A stretch of 64,000 bases of DNA from Pempheris klunzingeri (lineage: Eukaryota; Chordata; Actinopteri; Acropomatiformes; Pempheridae): NCBI RefSeq assembly GCF_042242105.1, contig NC_092014.1:3275874-3339873 (forward strand), written 5' to 3'. Within the stretch, counting starts at the first letter, position 1. Every line of letters starts with the position of its first letter. Below are positions 35,101-46,900 of this stretch, one piece after another. The notes under the pieces are model-generated. The model did no database searches. It was given only the letters and a program-made list of their open reading frames with translations, and was not told where the DNA came from. A program made the translations under genes and the position numbers.

Positions 35101-36248
35101 CTGAGATGACGTCACAGTTATCAGGTCTGAATGAAGTGGTTCTTAGATCAGAGGGGGCTACTTTGACCTTTCAGATTTTTAAAAAATACTCGACATAATT
35201 TAAAGTAGCAACGCACCAACTTTTACAAGCCTGTAATGGTGCTGGGCGCTGTGACGAGGACAGTATGAACATTTATACTGAGGTAGCTCTCACTTTAATA
35301 TCTATTAGGTGAATCCAATGTTCAGTTGTGGATTGTTGCATGAATGTACCTTGATTTCTTTCTTCTTTTTTTTTAATTGAAGCGGATAAATCCTAAACTG
35401 ATATTTCTGTCTAGCTGTTTTTAAACTATAAACACTCCTCTAAGTACCAAATAAATTATTATAACACGGTACTATCAATAGCAGAATTTCTAATGATGCA
35501 TACTAGTAAAGTCTTCACCCACATCACCCTCTCCTGTCTTATTATCTGTTTGCAGATAAATTCAATAATGCAATAGTCATCGAGATGCAAGCAGTGGGGT
35601 AAAAATATACCACACTGACCTCTCATAGGTCCCATAGAGTGAAACTCACAGGCTTACAAATTGACCATTATGTCATAATTAGTTAAAGTTAAAGCCTTTG
35701 AGATGAAATGATGAATTACTTCCACTCTTATTTAGTAGTTTGAGTGCACATCCTCACTGTTAAACACATGAAGGAGACTCTCAGGGATAAAACCATCTTG
35801 AAATTATTCACCCAAAGTATATTTTTCGTGTTTATTTATTACTGAATTGACCCTTTAACCTTACTGCTGTGTTGGGATGGATGGATGGATGGATGGAGGG
35901 ATGATGGATGGATGGATGGATGGATGAGGGAGGGAGGGATGGACACAGGATGACGCGCAGGGCCTCCATCACATGAGCAGCAGCAGGCGCGTGTCTTTAT
36001 AAAGATACTGAACATACTGAGCAAACATTGACTTTGCATAATAAAAAAAATTGGCTAATATCTGAATTTGAATATCTAAAACGAGATGAAATCCCGAACA
36101 ATCGCCGTAAATTGCAGCCAATTAACGGGACCCGGACCACCTACCCCCTGTTGGGTCCTTTGGGCACTAAAAACGGAGCCACGATCCCCACGAGCGCCCA
36201 TAGCGTGGTGAAGCAGATCATCGGCAGGGCGAGAGAGTGAGACACCAT
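32013..36248 (-). CDS. atp6v0e1: V-type proton ATPase subunit e1
   Basis: Subunit e is a small two-helix membrane protein of the V0 sector of the vacuolar proton pump, which acidifies lysosomes, endosomes and secretory vesicles. Coding exons are 36,248-36,145, 35,009-34,962 and 32,106-32,013. They join in phase (2, then 2) into 246 bases, giving 81 aa, the same length as human ATP6V0E1. Helix 1 covers about residues 5-27 and is followed by the hallmark [11 protein letters not shown]. Helix 2 spans about 36-58. The C-terminus reads [20 protein letters not shown] with the conserved NET glycosylation sequon. Its position upstream of crebrf on the same strand matches human 5q35. The ATG was chosen because it starts the conserved first helix and fits the family length. 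Confidence 0.96.
32107..34961. other. atp6v0e1 intron 2
   Basis: 2.9 kb of AT-rich intron with a short CA repeat near 32,421-32,433 and a GATA repeat at 34,934-34,950, just beyond the exon 2 donor. No other exon seen. Confidence 0.7.
34962..35009 (-). CDS. atp6v0e1: atp6v0e1 coding exon 2
   Basis: 48 bp between TTCTTTGACAG and GTAAGT, encoding [15 protein letters not shown], the first part of the second membrane helix. Too short for ordinary ORF detection, but phase and hydrophobicity fit exactly. Confidence 0.94.
35010..36144. other. atp6v0e1 intron 1
   Basis: 1.1 kb intron carrying a long GGAT tetranucleotide repeat at 35,875-35,939. Nothing else recognised. Confidence 0.7.
35875..35939. 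repeat. GGAT tetranucleotide repeat
   Basis: Interrupted GGAT array ending in GAGGGAGGGA, in atp6v0e1 intron 1. Confidence 0.9.
36145..36248 (-). CDS. atp6v0e1: atp6v0e1 coding exon 1
   Basis: 104 bp, from ATG to the donor GTAGGT after AACAGGGG. It encodes [17 protein letters not shown] through VPKGPNRG, that is the first transmembrane helix and the conserved loop. Confidence 0.95.
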
Positions 36249-36475
36249 GGCTGCAATCCGCAGGAACAACCGCAGACGTGGAGGAATAAATCTCGGTTTG
36301 TCCTCTTGGAAATAAAGCGCATCAATGGCCGCTGAGCCAGCCCGTCGCTTCCGCAATGTCCTCGCCCAATTAAGCCAACGCGGCACGTGATTGGTCCAGA
36401 CCCCCGAGATAGCGGCGTCTGATTGGCTGATCCGGCTGTCAATCAGTATTACAGTGACGGTGATTGGACGGATGT
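36249..36475 (-). promoter_or_regulatory. atp6v0e1 promoter: CCAAT boxes and TCACGTG E-box
   Basis: The GC-rich 230 bp before the start codon have no obvious TATA box. In gene sense they carry CCAAT at 36,394-36,390, 36,426-36,422 and 36,467-36,463, plus one inverted copy at 36,366-36,370. A TCACGTG E-box (36,390-36,384) abuts the first CCAAT. V-ATPase genes are known TFEB/TFE3 targets through TCACGTGAC-type (CLEAR) sites, so this is a good candidate. The transcription start was not determined. Confidence 0.6.
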
Positions 36476-36714
36476 TTGTGCCAGCAGACTGCAGGCAAAG
36501 AGGGAGGGGCGCGTCAAAATAGAGTGGAGGTGTTTACCATCATCAAATTTAAATATTTCAGTTTATAATAAGCCTCTATTGATTTTTTTATTTCCTGTTT
36601 TAGGCTTATTTTATATCTTTATATCTTCTGATAACTAACAACCAACACAAAATGTAAATCTCTATGAAATATTGAAAAGAAACGTGCACACAGCTCTTAA
36701 TAAATAAGATAAGA

Positions 36715-36800
36715 TAAGATAAGATAGACTTTATTGATCCACCATAGGGGGAAATTTGCATATTACAGCAGCAACAGAGGCAGGGCAAGATAAGCAGTAA
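36715..36800 (-). mobile_element. LINE 3' tail (TTTATTGATCC type)
   Basis: GACTTTATTGATCCACCATA, a G run and AAATTTGCATATTACAGCAG form the reverse of a common fish LINE terminus, GAATTTCCCC...GGATCAATAAAGT. The same terminus occurs at 40,205-40,270 and 61,838-61,900. Confidence 0.65.
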
Positions 36801-37720
36801 TAGAGAGAAAAGAAATAAATATTACAGATGAGACCTAAGTATTTATATTAATAAATTGTAAATATCTTTTTTGTTCTTAAACATATATTTGTTTCTATTA
36901 TGTTAATAGATTTTATTTTTATTTTATTTTATACTGTTCTTTTCTTTCAGTACCTCTATATTTCTATATTTTATTCTATATATTTATCGTGGCTTAAAAC
37001 CGGGACCTGAGAGCGTAATTTCGTACCTCCCCATGTGTAAATGTGTGTTGGTACGACAAATAAAGTTTCTGGCCTAATTACATGTTTATATTGCATACAT
37101 GCAGTGATTTATTTTAGTTACTGGTATTGAAATTACTTCTAGTATTCTAAATTATTATGCAACCACAGTGCAGTGTATGGGCAAGTGCATAGGAGCCTTT
37201 GACAGAAACTACTTTATAAGATGGCATTTATGTGCAGTGGACGTGCTGTTGTCTGGTCACAAAGTGTTTAGCGTTCATATTATCATTGCTTTCAGTTGTT
37301 CATGGAAATAGATGCTTAAACTGCAAGCGCTCATTTCGCAAGATAGAGGCCTTAGCTTACATCTGCGTGTTCAGGAGACTCTCTTATGTCCACTGGTCTG
37401 CACTTTATGGCTGTGACATGGATCGGTTTGAGTAAAACCTGCATTTTCAGAGGTGTGTGTGAATCTCTGTAATCTCTGACAGAGCTCAGCTGATTGACGA
37501 GCGCCGGCGTTCTCATGGTACAAGCCTCTCCTCACCAGCAGAGCAGCGTGAAAGGAACAGGGCAACATTAGAACAACATTTCAACATGACAGGAGCGGAG
37601 CATTATGGCAGCAGAGAACATTCACACTGCAATTTCTCCAGAAATTGCAATTTCTAGTATATTAATGCACTTTAGTGACTTTTCAAATTCCAGTGGAACT
37701 TCCACATCGTTAGAATCCCA

Positions 37721-37806
37721 GCTGGTTGGAATGGTGACCTCACAGATGATGTCACAGTTGGTTGGAATGGTGACCTCACATATGATGTCACATATGATGT
37801 CACCAG
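37721..37806. repeat. 33-36 bp tandem duplication
   Basis: GGTTGGAATGGTGACCTCAC occurs twice, each time followed by AKATGATGTCACA-like sequence. A third, partial TATGATGTCAC follows. The copies are almost identical, which points to a recent event. Confidence 0.85.
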
Positions 37807-38104
37807 TTGTCATACGGAAGTTTGTATATAGACCTTGAAAAGATCAAACCCACTGAGTTGGAGTCGACCCGACTCCCTTAGATGGGATGATGCAGCGGGT
37901 GTCCCTCGACAAACAGAGGCCTCGAGTTGAGCCGCCGATTTTCTGCAGGGTGTTCCCCCCGCTGTCAGATTCAATCGGCGTGCAAGATCGGGTATAGGGG
38001 AAGCCAAGCTTGACTCGTTTCCGTAGCGCTGCCTCTGTTTGTGTGCCGCCTGCATCATTCCATCTTCGTATTTACATTTCAAGTATGAATTTTTATCTGG
38101 ACTC

Positions 38105-38210
38105 AGGGCTTGGTTTGTGGACCGCCACTTTGAGGCCTTGAGTCCCCCTTTAAGGGCTGTGCCATCTTGTTTTCATGGCCCTCGCCATCTTGGTTTTTAA
38201 CTGACTGCCA
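38105..38210. repeat. Dispersed repeat, copy 2
   Basis: GGTTTGTGGACCGCCACTTT, AGGCCTTGAGTCCCCC and GCCATCTTGGTTTTTAACTG mirror the block at 24,570-24,660. Confidence 0.6.
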
Positions 38211-40204
38211 TGTTAAAATGACTTTGAACTCTGTAATGCGTTACAAACCTCTTTAAGCCTACTGAACCAAACGTATGTGGTTCAAGGTGGTAAACGGTCA
38301 CAGTTTCCTTCTGCTCAACAGTATCAGCTTAGTTTTACAGTTGCATACAGTGAATTCTGATTTTGTGGACCTATTGTGGAATTTGGCTTGAGAAGTTCTA
38401 CATTTTAAATTACTGATACCTGCAGAAAACCCAGGCGTGCTTATTATGCCAGACTTAATATTTCACAAGTTTAATTTAAAATTTTGCATCTAAAACTGCA
38501 TTAAACATTCAACATGTAGCATTTTCCAGTGCAGCAAAGAATGAGATGTGTAGGGGCAAAATCTGTATTGAATACAACAATCCTCCAATCCAAGAGGTGC
38601 TGCCAGTCCAAACACAAGGCCTCGTCATCTTGACAAGTGCAGATATTGTTTAGTAGACATACGCCATTGACACTGAGCCATAAAACTGATCACTGAATAT
38701 GAATAATTGGCTCCTTGTGTCCTGCCACCTCGTGCTCTATTTTTATACACTGTTTGGCTCGATTGTAATAATCCAGTGAATGTAACTAATTGTCTTTTGT
38801 ATTTTTTTCCTCTTCTACAAGTGTATGAAGTTCTGGCGGACATGTACTCATCGTCGGTTCCCTCTGCAGCCGTTGTCTGTACGGTTTTGTTGTGACTTCT
38901 CTGATGCCGATGATGTGCAGATGATGGGAGGAAAAACGTCCGCTGACAACGACTTGTTGCATAAAAATAGGTTTATTACAAAACGATCAGTTGTCTAACA
39001 GGCTCCATGGCTGCCTGGAAAGACGTAACCCAATGATTTGTGTCATACAGACAGAGTATCCCCTAGCCAAATTAACGTCTTCCCCGAGCTCCTCTGAATG
39101 TCATCTTTTATACCTTTTTAAAAACGCTTCCCTCACCATATGGTTTCCCTCAGTAGCAAGGCCCAAAGAGGTCTTGCCTTAATATGGAGGGACGTATAGA
39201 CAGAGAAGACACACACATATAACATAGCAGATGCCACAGTTTCGATCCTTTGTACAAAGACTGAGCTGCATAAAACACTCAGACTAATTCTTTCTCGTCA
39301 GTTTCTTTATTTGTTCTAGATTTTCCGCCACACAAAGTTTGTAGAAATGTGCACTCATCCCAACATGCACTCTACCTTCTGATATTACCCGGGTAAAACA
39401 ACAAATATAGATATATTTGGGGTTTTAGGAGGAAAAAAAAAAAAGAAGAGCTGCACAAAAAATAAAATTGCATCTCAATATAACACAAACCAAAACGTGG
39501 ATGTACCTTTAATACCAGACATGTGTCCTCCATGTTGAGCCTCCTCACTATAACTGCAGACAGTGCAGCATTACCACCCAGCGTACAACAGTACAGACTA
39601 CATTCCTCGTGTAGTTTCCTGCAATTCACGATGGTCTTATCTGTGCCCACAAATATTCATTCCATCCAGACCGGAGACCACTGCTCTCCAGTTTTAAGTA
39701 GGTCAGCTTACCAGGAAATACCACATGGCTTACAGACTGTTGTTCTCAGGATATTTCTCATTTCTTGGCAAGACTGGTACATTTGTCACTTATGGGGAAA
39801 ATGGAGACACAGTTCTGAACAGTGGTACTCAGTTTATAAGCATTTTGGATTTCTAAAAGATTGTTTTAGTTATTGGAAAGTTAAACTTTATCATCTTTGT
39901 TGAATTGTATGCTTGTCTGCAGACTTACAGTATATAACATTTGTGCATGTAGCTTATCTGCATGTGCACTGACTATTTAACTCCACTCAATTGGAAGTAA
40001 TTAATTATAAGTGTGCAATCTGGATACTGTTTCCATTTTACTTATTGCAAATATCAATTTATACCAAATTACATAGTTTTATCCAGAATTTTCAGTTATA
40101 TAAGATCCTTTCTAGACATCTAAAGCAAGCGTGGGAATCCATGAAGTGTTACGGAAGATAAAGTAAAGTGAACTAGAAGGTAAGATGAGAGAGACTTTAC
40201 TGCC

Positions 40205-40270
40205 ATATAGATGGATAGATAGATATAAATACTTTATTGATCCCCGGGGGGGGAAATTCTGGTGTTACAA
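40205..40270 (-). mobile_element. LINE 3' tail (TTTATTGATCC type)
   Basis: A GATA repeat precedes ACTTTATTGATCCCCGG, a G run and AAATTC. Same family terminus as at 36.7 and 61.85 kb, minus orientation, with the ATCT repeat as the tail. Confidence 0.7.
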
Positions 40271-40619
40271 TAGCATAGGAGTTAAAGTGACCACCACCAT
40301 GAATACCAACAAATAAATAAGCAAAATAGAAATGTACAAAATGTTGTGAGTTGCAGGTAAATAGCCATCCATCTGTGTACAGTGCAGTGCAGTACAGTAC
40401 ATGAAGGTTTCTCCTGGTCTCTGATGCAAACAGTCAGACAACGTAAGGTGCAAGAGTTGCATAAAAGGTTGTAAAATGAAATACAAATAAATAAATTAAA
40501 AAAACTATAGTTTCAGTGCAGTAATTACCAGAAAATTTGAGAAATTAATCAAAGGAATGTGCAGAAAATTATTTATTAAATCACACTGAGTATCATAACC
40601 TAATTTGAATCCTTTTTTT

Positions 40620-40903
40620 TTTTTTTTGGGTGTGTGTGTGGTTTTATTTTGATGGTGGCACCCGGAAGTTGTTTTATTGTGGAAGGCGGTTACCGGAAGC
40701 ATTGCTCGTCGTGACAGAGCGGAGTCTGGACCGGACCGGACGGGACGGGACGGGACGGGGGTGGGACATTTCACATGAACCGGCAGCTTCACCGGCGGGC
40801 TGTCGGCGCTACATGAAGCCTGGAAACCCGTCGTGTTGTGCGGGGTGACATTTTAAGTTCTTACCGAGCGTGTGGGCGGATAATGCCGGGCCGGTGAAAG
40901 CTG
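40620..40903 (+). promoter_or_regulatory. TTC31-like promoter and 5' UTR
   Basis: An abrupt GC-rich, CpG-rich block with two ETS-type sites, CCGGAAGT (40,662-40,669) and CCGGAAGC (40,693-40,700), and a CGGGA repeat near 40,735-40,760. No clear TATA box. Such ETS-bearing CpG promoters are typical of broadly expressed genes. Three short upstream ORFs precede the chosen start (40,775-40,816, 40,813-40,848, 40,883-40,897). Confidence 0.6.
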
Positions 40904-40949
40904 ATGAAGTTCACCCGAGATATCTGCCGGCTGCTGGGCTTAGGAGGCG
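40904..40949 (+). CDS. TTC31-like exon 1 (coding part)
   Basis: Encodes MKFTRDICRLLGLGG and ends phase 1 at GTGAGT inside the CpG block. The next exon resumes in frame after a 10.3-kb intron. Confidence 0.72.
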
Positions 40950-43900
40950 GTGAGTGACGCTGCCAGTCAGCCGTTAAGTGAACAAGTCGGTCAAGTTTTT
41001 GTGGATTTATTTATTTATTTATTTTTATTTCACAGCCAATGCTAGGTTGTTATAGCACTGACAGCCCCGTGCTGAAAACTATAAATTCCTCTAAATAACA
41101 CAAAAAAAATATTAAAAAAATAATAATAATAATACTCAGGCGTTATATTTAACTCCTAAATTTGTGTGCTAACACCTGAACACAGCTTTTAGCTAACTTA
41201 CCTGCTGAAACAGCTAATATTTTTTATTATTTCTGCATAAATGGGGTTTTAAAGTGACTTTATAATTAAATTTTATTTTACTTTTATTGTTTGTTTTTTT
41301 TTTTATTTTGTGTCTTCACAAATTATCCTGGCAGAAAATGTGATTTTTCATTTAAATCTTATTTTACTTTATTATGCTATATTACTTTAGCAATAAATAT
41401 GATAGAACAAGCTAGTTTTTTTAAACTTCCATCTTTTAGTTTGGTCACTTTTTAACTTCTAATATTTAATGATGAGAGGCTGGTGGTGTTTGCCTGTAGG
41501 AATGTAGAAATAGATTTAGCTCTGTGTTTATTTCAGGAGGAAAAAAAAAAGGTTGTTTTCCCCATCCTGGCTCTTGTTGCAGTGATTTTTCAGGGCTGAG
41601 ATGAGAAGCTGAACACACAGATGCAGACCAAGTGTTGAGGCCTCCTTAATAACGACACCAGATTGAAGCAGATTATGTTAATTATCAGTAACAATATGGT
41701 TTTGCTTGTATAAATGTTCCTGTTCATATGTCCACAAACTGATGAACTACCAACAGAACTGTTAACAGTAATTTGTGCACGATACAAAAACCTTCTGAGG
41801 TGACGTGAAACACAGTGTTATATATATTTGACCAATAAGGGAATCTACTAATGCAGATGAATGAGGAAATGTGCCCCAACATGGACTTTAGATGGCGCTG
41901 TATGTGGTGGGTCACTCCAGGGCACATTTGGGCCAAATTTGTGTTTCTACTTAGTTGAACCTGAACCCACCGTTATGCTGCTTTCACGTCATATGGGACT
42001 TTCTGTAAATGCCAGTTTTCAACTTTCAAGTCATAATAATCACGAGGAAATTCAGATTTTTTTTCCAAAAAGCTCCGATTTGTAGCCGACTTGAAGCCTA
42101 ACAATATGAAAGCGGCTTAAACGGTGAACAAACTTGGGTGTCTCATGAATTAACGGATCTAGTTTGCCATCTCTACCCTTCCATCCCGTTAGACATGAAC
42201 TTGGCATGACCGTTACTAGTCTGCAAAGCCAAACTATAACCTGACAATAACTTATTTTAAGCCCTCGCTAGAAATCGAAACACAGACCGATCTCCTCAGA
42301 AGACCAGGACAGTGTCCTTTAGTGGACTCTTTCTTCTTCTTCTTCTTCTTTTTTTTTTACTTATTTTTTGGTCCAATAAAAACAAAGGCTAAGATTTCAA
42401 ACCAAAACTCCAACAAATTGCGCTTTGTGTTCCTCAGGATGTGTACAAATTATTATTATTATTTTTTTTACTTTGATCAGAGCTAACTTGGCAGCAGGTC
42501 ATAAACCCAACCAGAAATATTTGACTGCCAAATGAGTTGTCGACTAACCCCACAAGAATGTACAAAAGCTGGTTTGACCACAACTGCAGCTCATATGGTT
42601 TTGGCCGGACTGAGAATAACTCTGACATTCATCTAACGAAGGTTTAATTAAGGTCTTTGTGAATAGATATTACACAAATCTGCGGGCCGCCGTCCCTTAA
42701 ACACAGAAAAAGAGTTAGTGTCTGTCATTTTGGCGCCTTTATTGCTTTATTGTTGTTATTTTTTTTAATAATTCAATGATTTTTGCACATTAGAAAATCA
42801 TGGCCAAAGCAAAAGCATCAAACCTCTGTAATGTAAAAGTGCAGATCAGGACGCTTATTTTCAGTTGTAACCATTCCCATATGAAGATCACATGGAAACA
42901 GTTTTTGGCATTTTAAATCACAATCAGATGCACAACCATGACAGTATTCATGTGCACTGGTTTGAGACTTTATCCTCATTTTACAGAAGTAAATATCAGT
43001 TATGGAATGAGTGTCCCACATCTTATCAGACATTTCTCTTCATATTACCACGATGTGCTTAAACTTTTTTTGGTTTTAAATGAGTAATGGCTTTGAGGAG
43101 TTTTTGCAGCTGGAGGCGTTTCTGGTGAGACAAACGGCGACGTCCTAAACACACAGTTCTCTTCCTGTTGTTTGTTGTTTTTTTTTTTCTTCTTCAGACT
43201 TAAATCAAGTTTATTCCAAATCAGTTTCCTACCTTTTCACTTTAACTTCATGTCCTCGAGTGTTTTTTTAAATCAGAAAGAAACCTCGATGAAATCTCTG
43301 CACAAATAATTTGCATTTCTTACAAAGTATACAGACGTTTATTCTTGTGTTTATTCTCAATCAGTCAGGGCATTAAAATCTGTAAATAAATAAAACATTG
43401 GAAATAGTAATGTGGCAAAATAATCTTGACTTAAGGGCTACTTACTAGCTTTCTGCACAGCTTTTGTTTTCTACATTATAACTACTTTTAAAGGCTGCAT
43501 CAGTGCAGTGCTGTTATCCCTCATTTGACAAAATAGAATTTAAAAAAAATCTTGATTCAAGGTAGATTTTTACAGGGCTTTCAGCCACATCTGATGGTCT
43601 TCATCATTCCAAAGGCCTGACAATTAAAAACAAATCTTACTGTAAAGTCGTTAAAGTTGTTCTGCTTTTCCTCATTCATTGCTGTATTGACTGTGATCGC
43701 TGATTTGACAAAATAATGTGGACTCAGTGTCTCTACTGTTCTGTAGATTTTTTTTTTGTTGTTTTTGTTTTCCCCAGAGCTTTCAACTGCATCTCAATGG
43801 CCTTCCTCAGTTTGCCCTTCCTTCACAAGGCGACAACACCCACAGTCTATGTATTTAGTATACTAAGAAACTTTAACATTCGCCTACAAGTGTCTCTGGC

Positions 43901-46900
43901 CTCATGAGGACTGTGAGATTCAGCTGAAAGCCCAAGAAAAAAAGCCAGTAAGTAGACCTTTAGTCCAGGTTATTTTGCCACATTAATAATCCCAACTAAT
44001 GCAGCTCCGATTGAGATACAGCAGTCGCACCTCACCGTGCTTTTAAAACTCTCCACGTTCCTACGTTGAGCAAGTATCTATCGATGAGTCAGAGGGAGAG
44101 CTTGAACCTACATTCTTTTATTTAATGTCTTTGGGTGTGTGTGAGTGAGTGTGAGTGAGTGTGTGTGTGTGTGTGTGTGTGAGATTTGCTTGGTGAATAG
44201 GCAGGAGGGGCCGATGATTTACACACAGCTCATTAGCCTCCTGTTTCCTTTTCCCAGAAATGATTTAGCTAATGATGGAGAGAGAGAGAGAGAAGCAACA
44301 TGCACCCTTTTTGAATGTTAATGCTGCTGTTGTAGTTTTGTTTCTATGACATTCAAATTAGCTTTTGGTTTGTGTGTGTGGACAGGTCGCTCTCTATTTC
44401 TGTTGTTTTTCATTCAACAATTCATTCTGTTTATTTATTCAGGTTAATTTCACTTCATTTCTTTTTCATTTAATGCCCTTTGTGCCTCTGACGACTGCGT
44501 CTGGAGGCGTCATGTTTTGCAGTTGCCCGAGGAAGTCTGTCTCTATCTCTATCTCAGGAAGTCCTTGAGAGAACTTAAAATTTGGCACAATGTCCGCTCG
44601 GACTCGGGATGAACTGGTTAGATTTTGGTGATCCAGAGGTCATAGTGACCTCCCAGAATACGGTTTTTTTTCAACTCAAGAATTTATAGCTGATTATGAC
44701 AACATTTCACCCAAATGTCTAATGTGATGAAATGAAGTTTGAAGATGAAGATTTTACACCCAAAAGTTCTGCAGAAACACTGGTCTGGTCTCAGAATGGG
44801 GAAATTGTGGCTGTAATTCGCATTTCAATCAATCAATCGATCTTTATTGATATAGCAGCAGTTCATAACAAATGTTATCTAAAGACACGCTCCATGAAAC
44901 AGCAGGTCTAAACCAAAGTGTTTAGTTAAGAGTTGATTCTATCAGTGACTCAACCCAAAGAATGGCAAAGAAAACCTCGGACACAATCCGGCTCAGAGGT
45001 GGGCGGCTTTTCCGTGTTGGTGGAGTTGAGACTATTGAAGCCAGAGAACCGCAGCCAAGAGTACCGCGACCGCAGGATCCTGAGAGATGACAAAGCACAA
45101 AAAGGCTCCGGGAGAGATGGCAAGTTAGGAAAAAGTGCAACCATATGAGCACGCTCATACAGTAATCACCCATTAGCCCGTGAGAACAGGAACGTTTCGA
45201 GTCTGTTTTTAAACGTGGATATGGTCGTGATGGTCATCAGGCAGCTTGTTCCAGAGAACAGGACCACAGTAATTGATCTATGAGCAAGTCAGGAATGTAC
45301 CGAGGAGCCAAACCATTAAGTGCTTTTTGGTTGGATACTAAATTGCTGGCACTATTCTTGGGTCTGGACAACCCCGAGCTTATTCTCTCCTTTGGCTCTG
45401 CACATAAACAGAAAGGCAAAATTGAAAACAGTGATGTTGAGAAAGAGCGAGGGAGGGAGGGGGGGGGCAGAGATGGGTATGTGTGCTGATATGGGTGTGC
45501 CTTTTTAAAAGAGGGGAGGAAACCGTCAAGGCCACCCTGTCCGGCAGCCTTGAGAACCAGCTTTCACCGCATGGTGCTGTCATATCACACATGGTTTGTT
45601 ACACAGAGCTCATTCTTTGACTATTTCCCACCGCTTAACATTTCTGTATTTGAGATAAAGCCACAGATATTAAAGTCTTTTTGCTACAGTGTCACATAAT
45701 GTCAGATATCAAAAAAATACTTCAAGGCTCTCATGCAAATAACTTAGGAAAGCGTTGTGTTGTGTTGTCTTTCATAGTCGACGGCAACACTGAACATGCT
45801 GATTCATCTGCTGGGTGAATATTAGGAATCTATGCTGAAGGAAAACCAGTAAAACTAAACTGAATCTTGTCAAAATTAGTGTTTGAAAGGGTCAAAAGAC
45901 TTTTTCTTTAGTTATAACAAAGTTTAATCTTGCATGTAAGAGGAGCGTTTAACAGTGCAACAACATCATGGACAGACATTACAGAGTAAAAGGCTCCACC
46001 AGTGAGAATGTGCAGTTGGTTTTTATAGTGGGAGTTGTGGGTGTGGCTCTCACACATCCTGTGATCATCTACTGGCGTGAGGCGAAAGACATTTGGGCTA
46101 TTCAGGTCTTCTTGTCCTTGTCTACACACCCGTGATTGCCACTCTATCCGGCAATTCACGAGCATGTCCTCGGATGGGAATTCTTATACAATTTCATCTG
46201 TATTATAATCCTGAGATTTCATGTATAAATGTGCAAATTTAGCATTGTCTAATTGAATATGCACTGATTTGCAGAACAATAATCCGAACGTGATGAAGTC
46301 GGGTTATTTGTTGACATATCGGAGCCAAATGTTTTTAGAGGACATGTTGGATTTCTTTTCTCATCACTCCATAATTCAGAAAATACTATTGACACCCTTA
46401 AAAAAACAGTTTATCCTCATATTTTTAGGAATAAGGTGTTATATTAATCAGGCGCTGAATGAGATATGAACATACCTCTCTGTAAAAACCTTAATATAAT
46501 ATAGATGGGAAGAAAAGTGGAGAGTTTGGTTTATGTAGGAGCTACTGAAGTGACAATTTTGGCTCGGAGTGAGACTAATTTTGAGAAAACAGGCTTGTAA
46601 AGATGTGAATTTACAAGGAATCTGCAGATGCAAATAGACAAAGTGTAGTAAAATAAATACATAACTAGAAAGAGAACTGTTATTGAAGAAAAATAGCCTC
46701 AAACGTCAAAACTGACCAGAGAGCCAAAAACCAATGTTTGGTAACGGTGTGTGATGGTGATCGCGATCAGCTAAACTAACAAGCATGAATGCTGGTTTCT
46801 AGTCGGTGATGTGGCACTGCTGCGGACAGACGTGGGCTTTCTCTAGGAACAGCCTGTCGAGTCCACCGAATCATGTGTAAACAAGATAGAAGTGGACACA

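Larger units (their letters stand above)
36476..40600. other. Spacer between divergent genes atp6v0e1 and TTC31-like
   Basis: Contains an AAGAT repeat (36,706-36,725), LINE tails (36,715-36,800; about 36,985-37,075; 40,205-40,270), a 33-bp tandem duplication (37,721-37,806) and the dispersed repeat near 38.1 kb. Open frames are short and unsupported. Confidence 0.55.
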
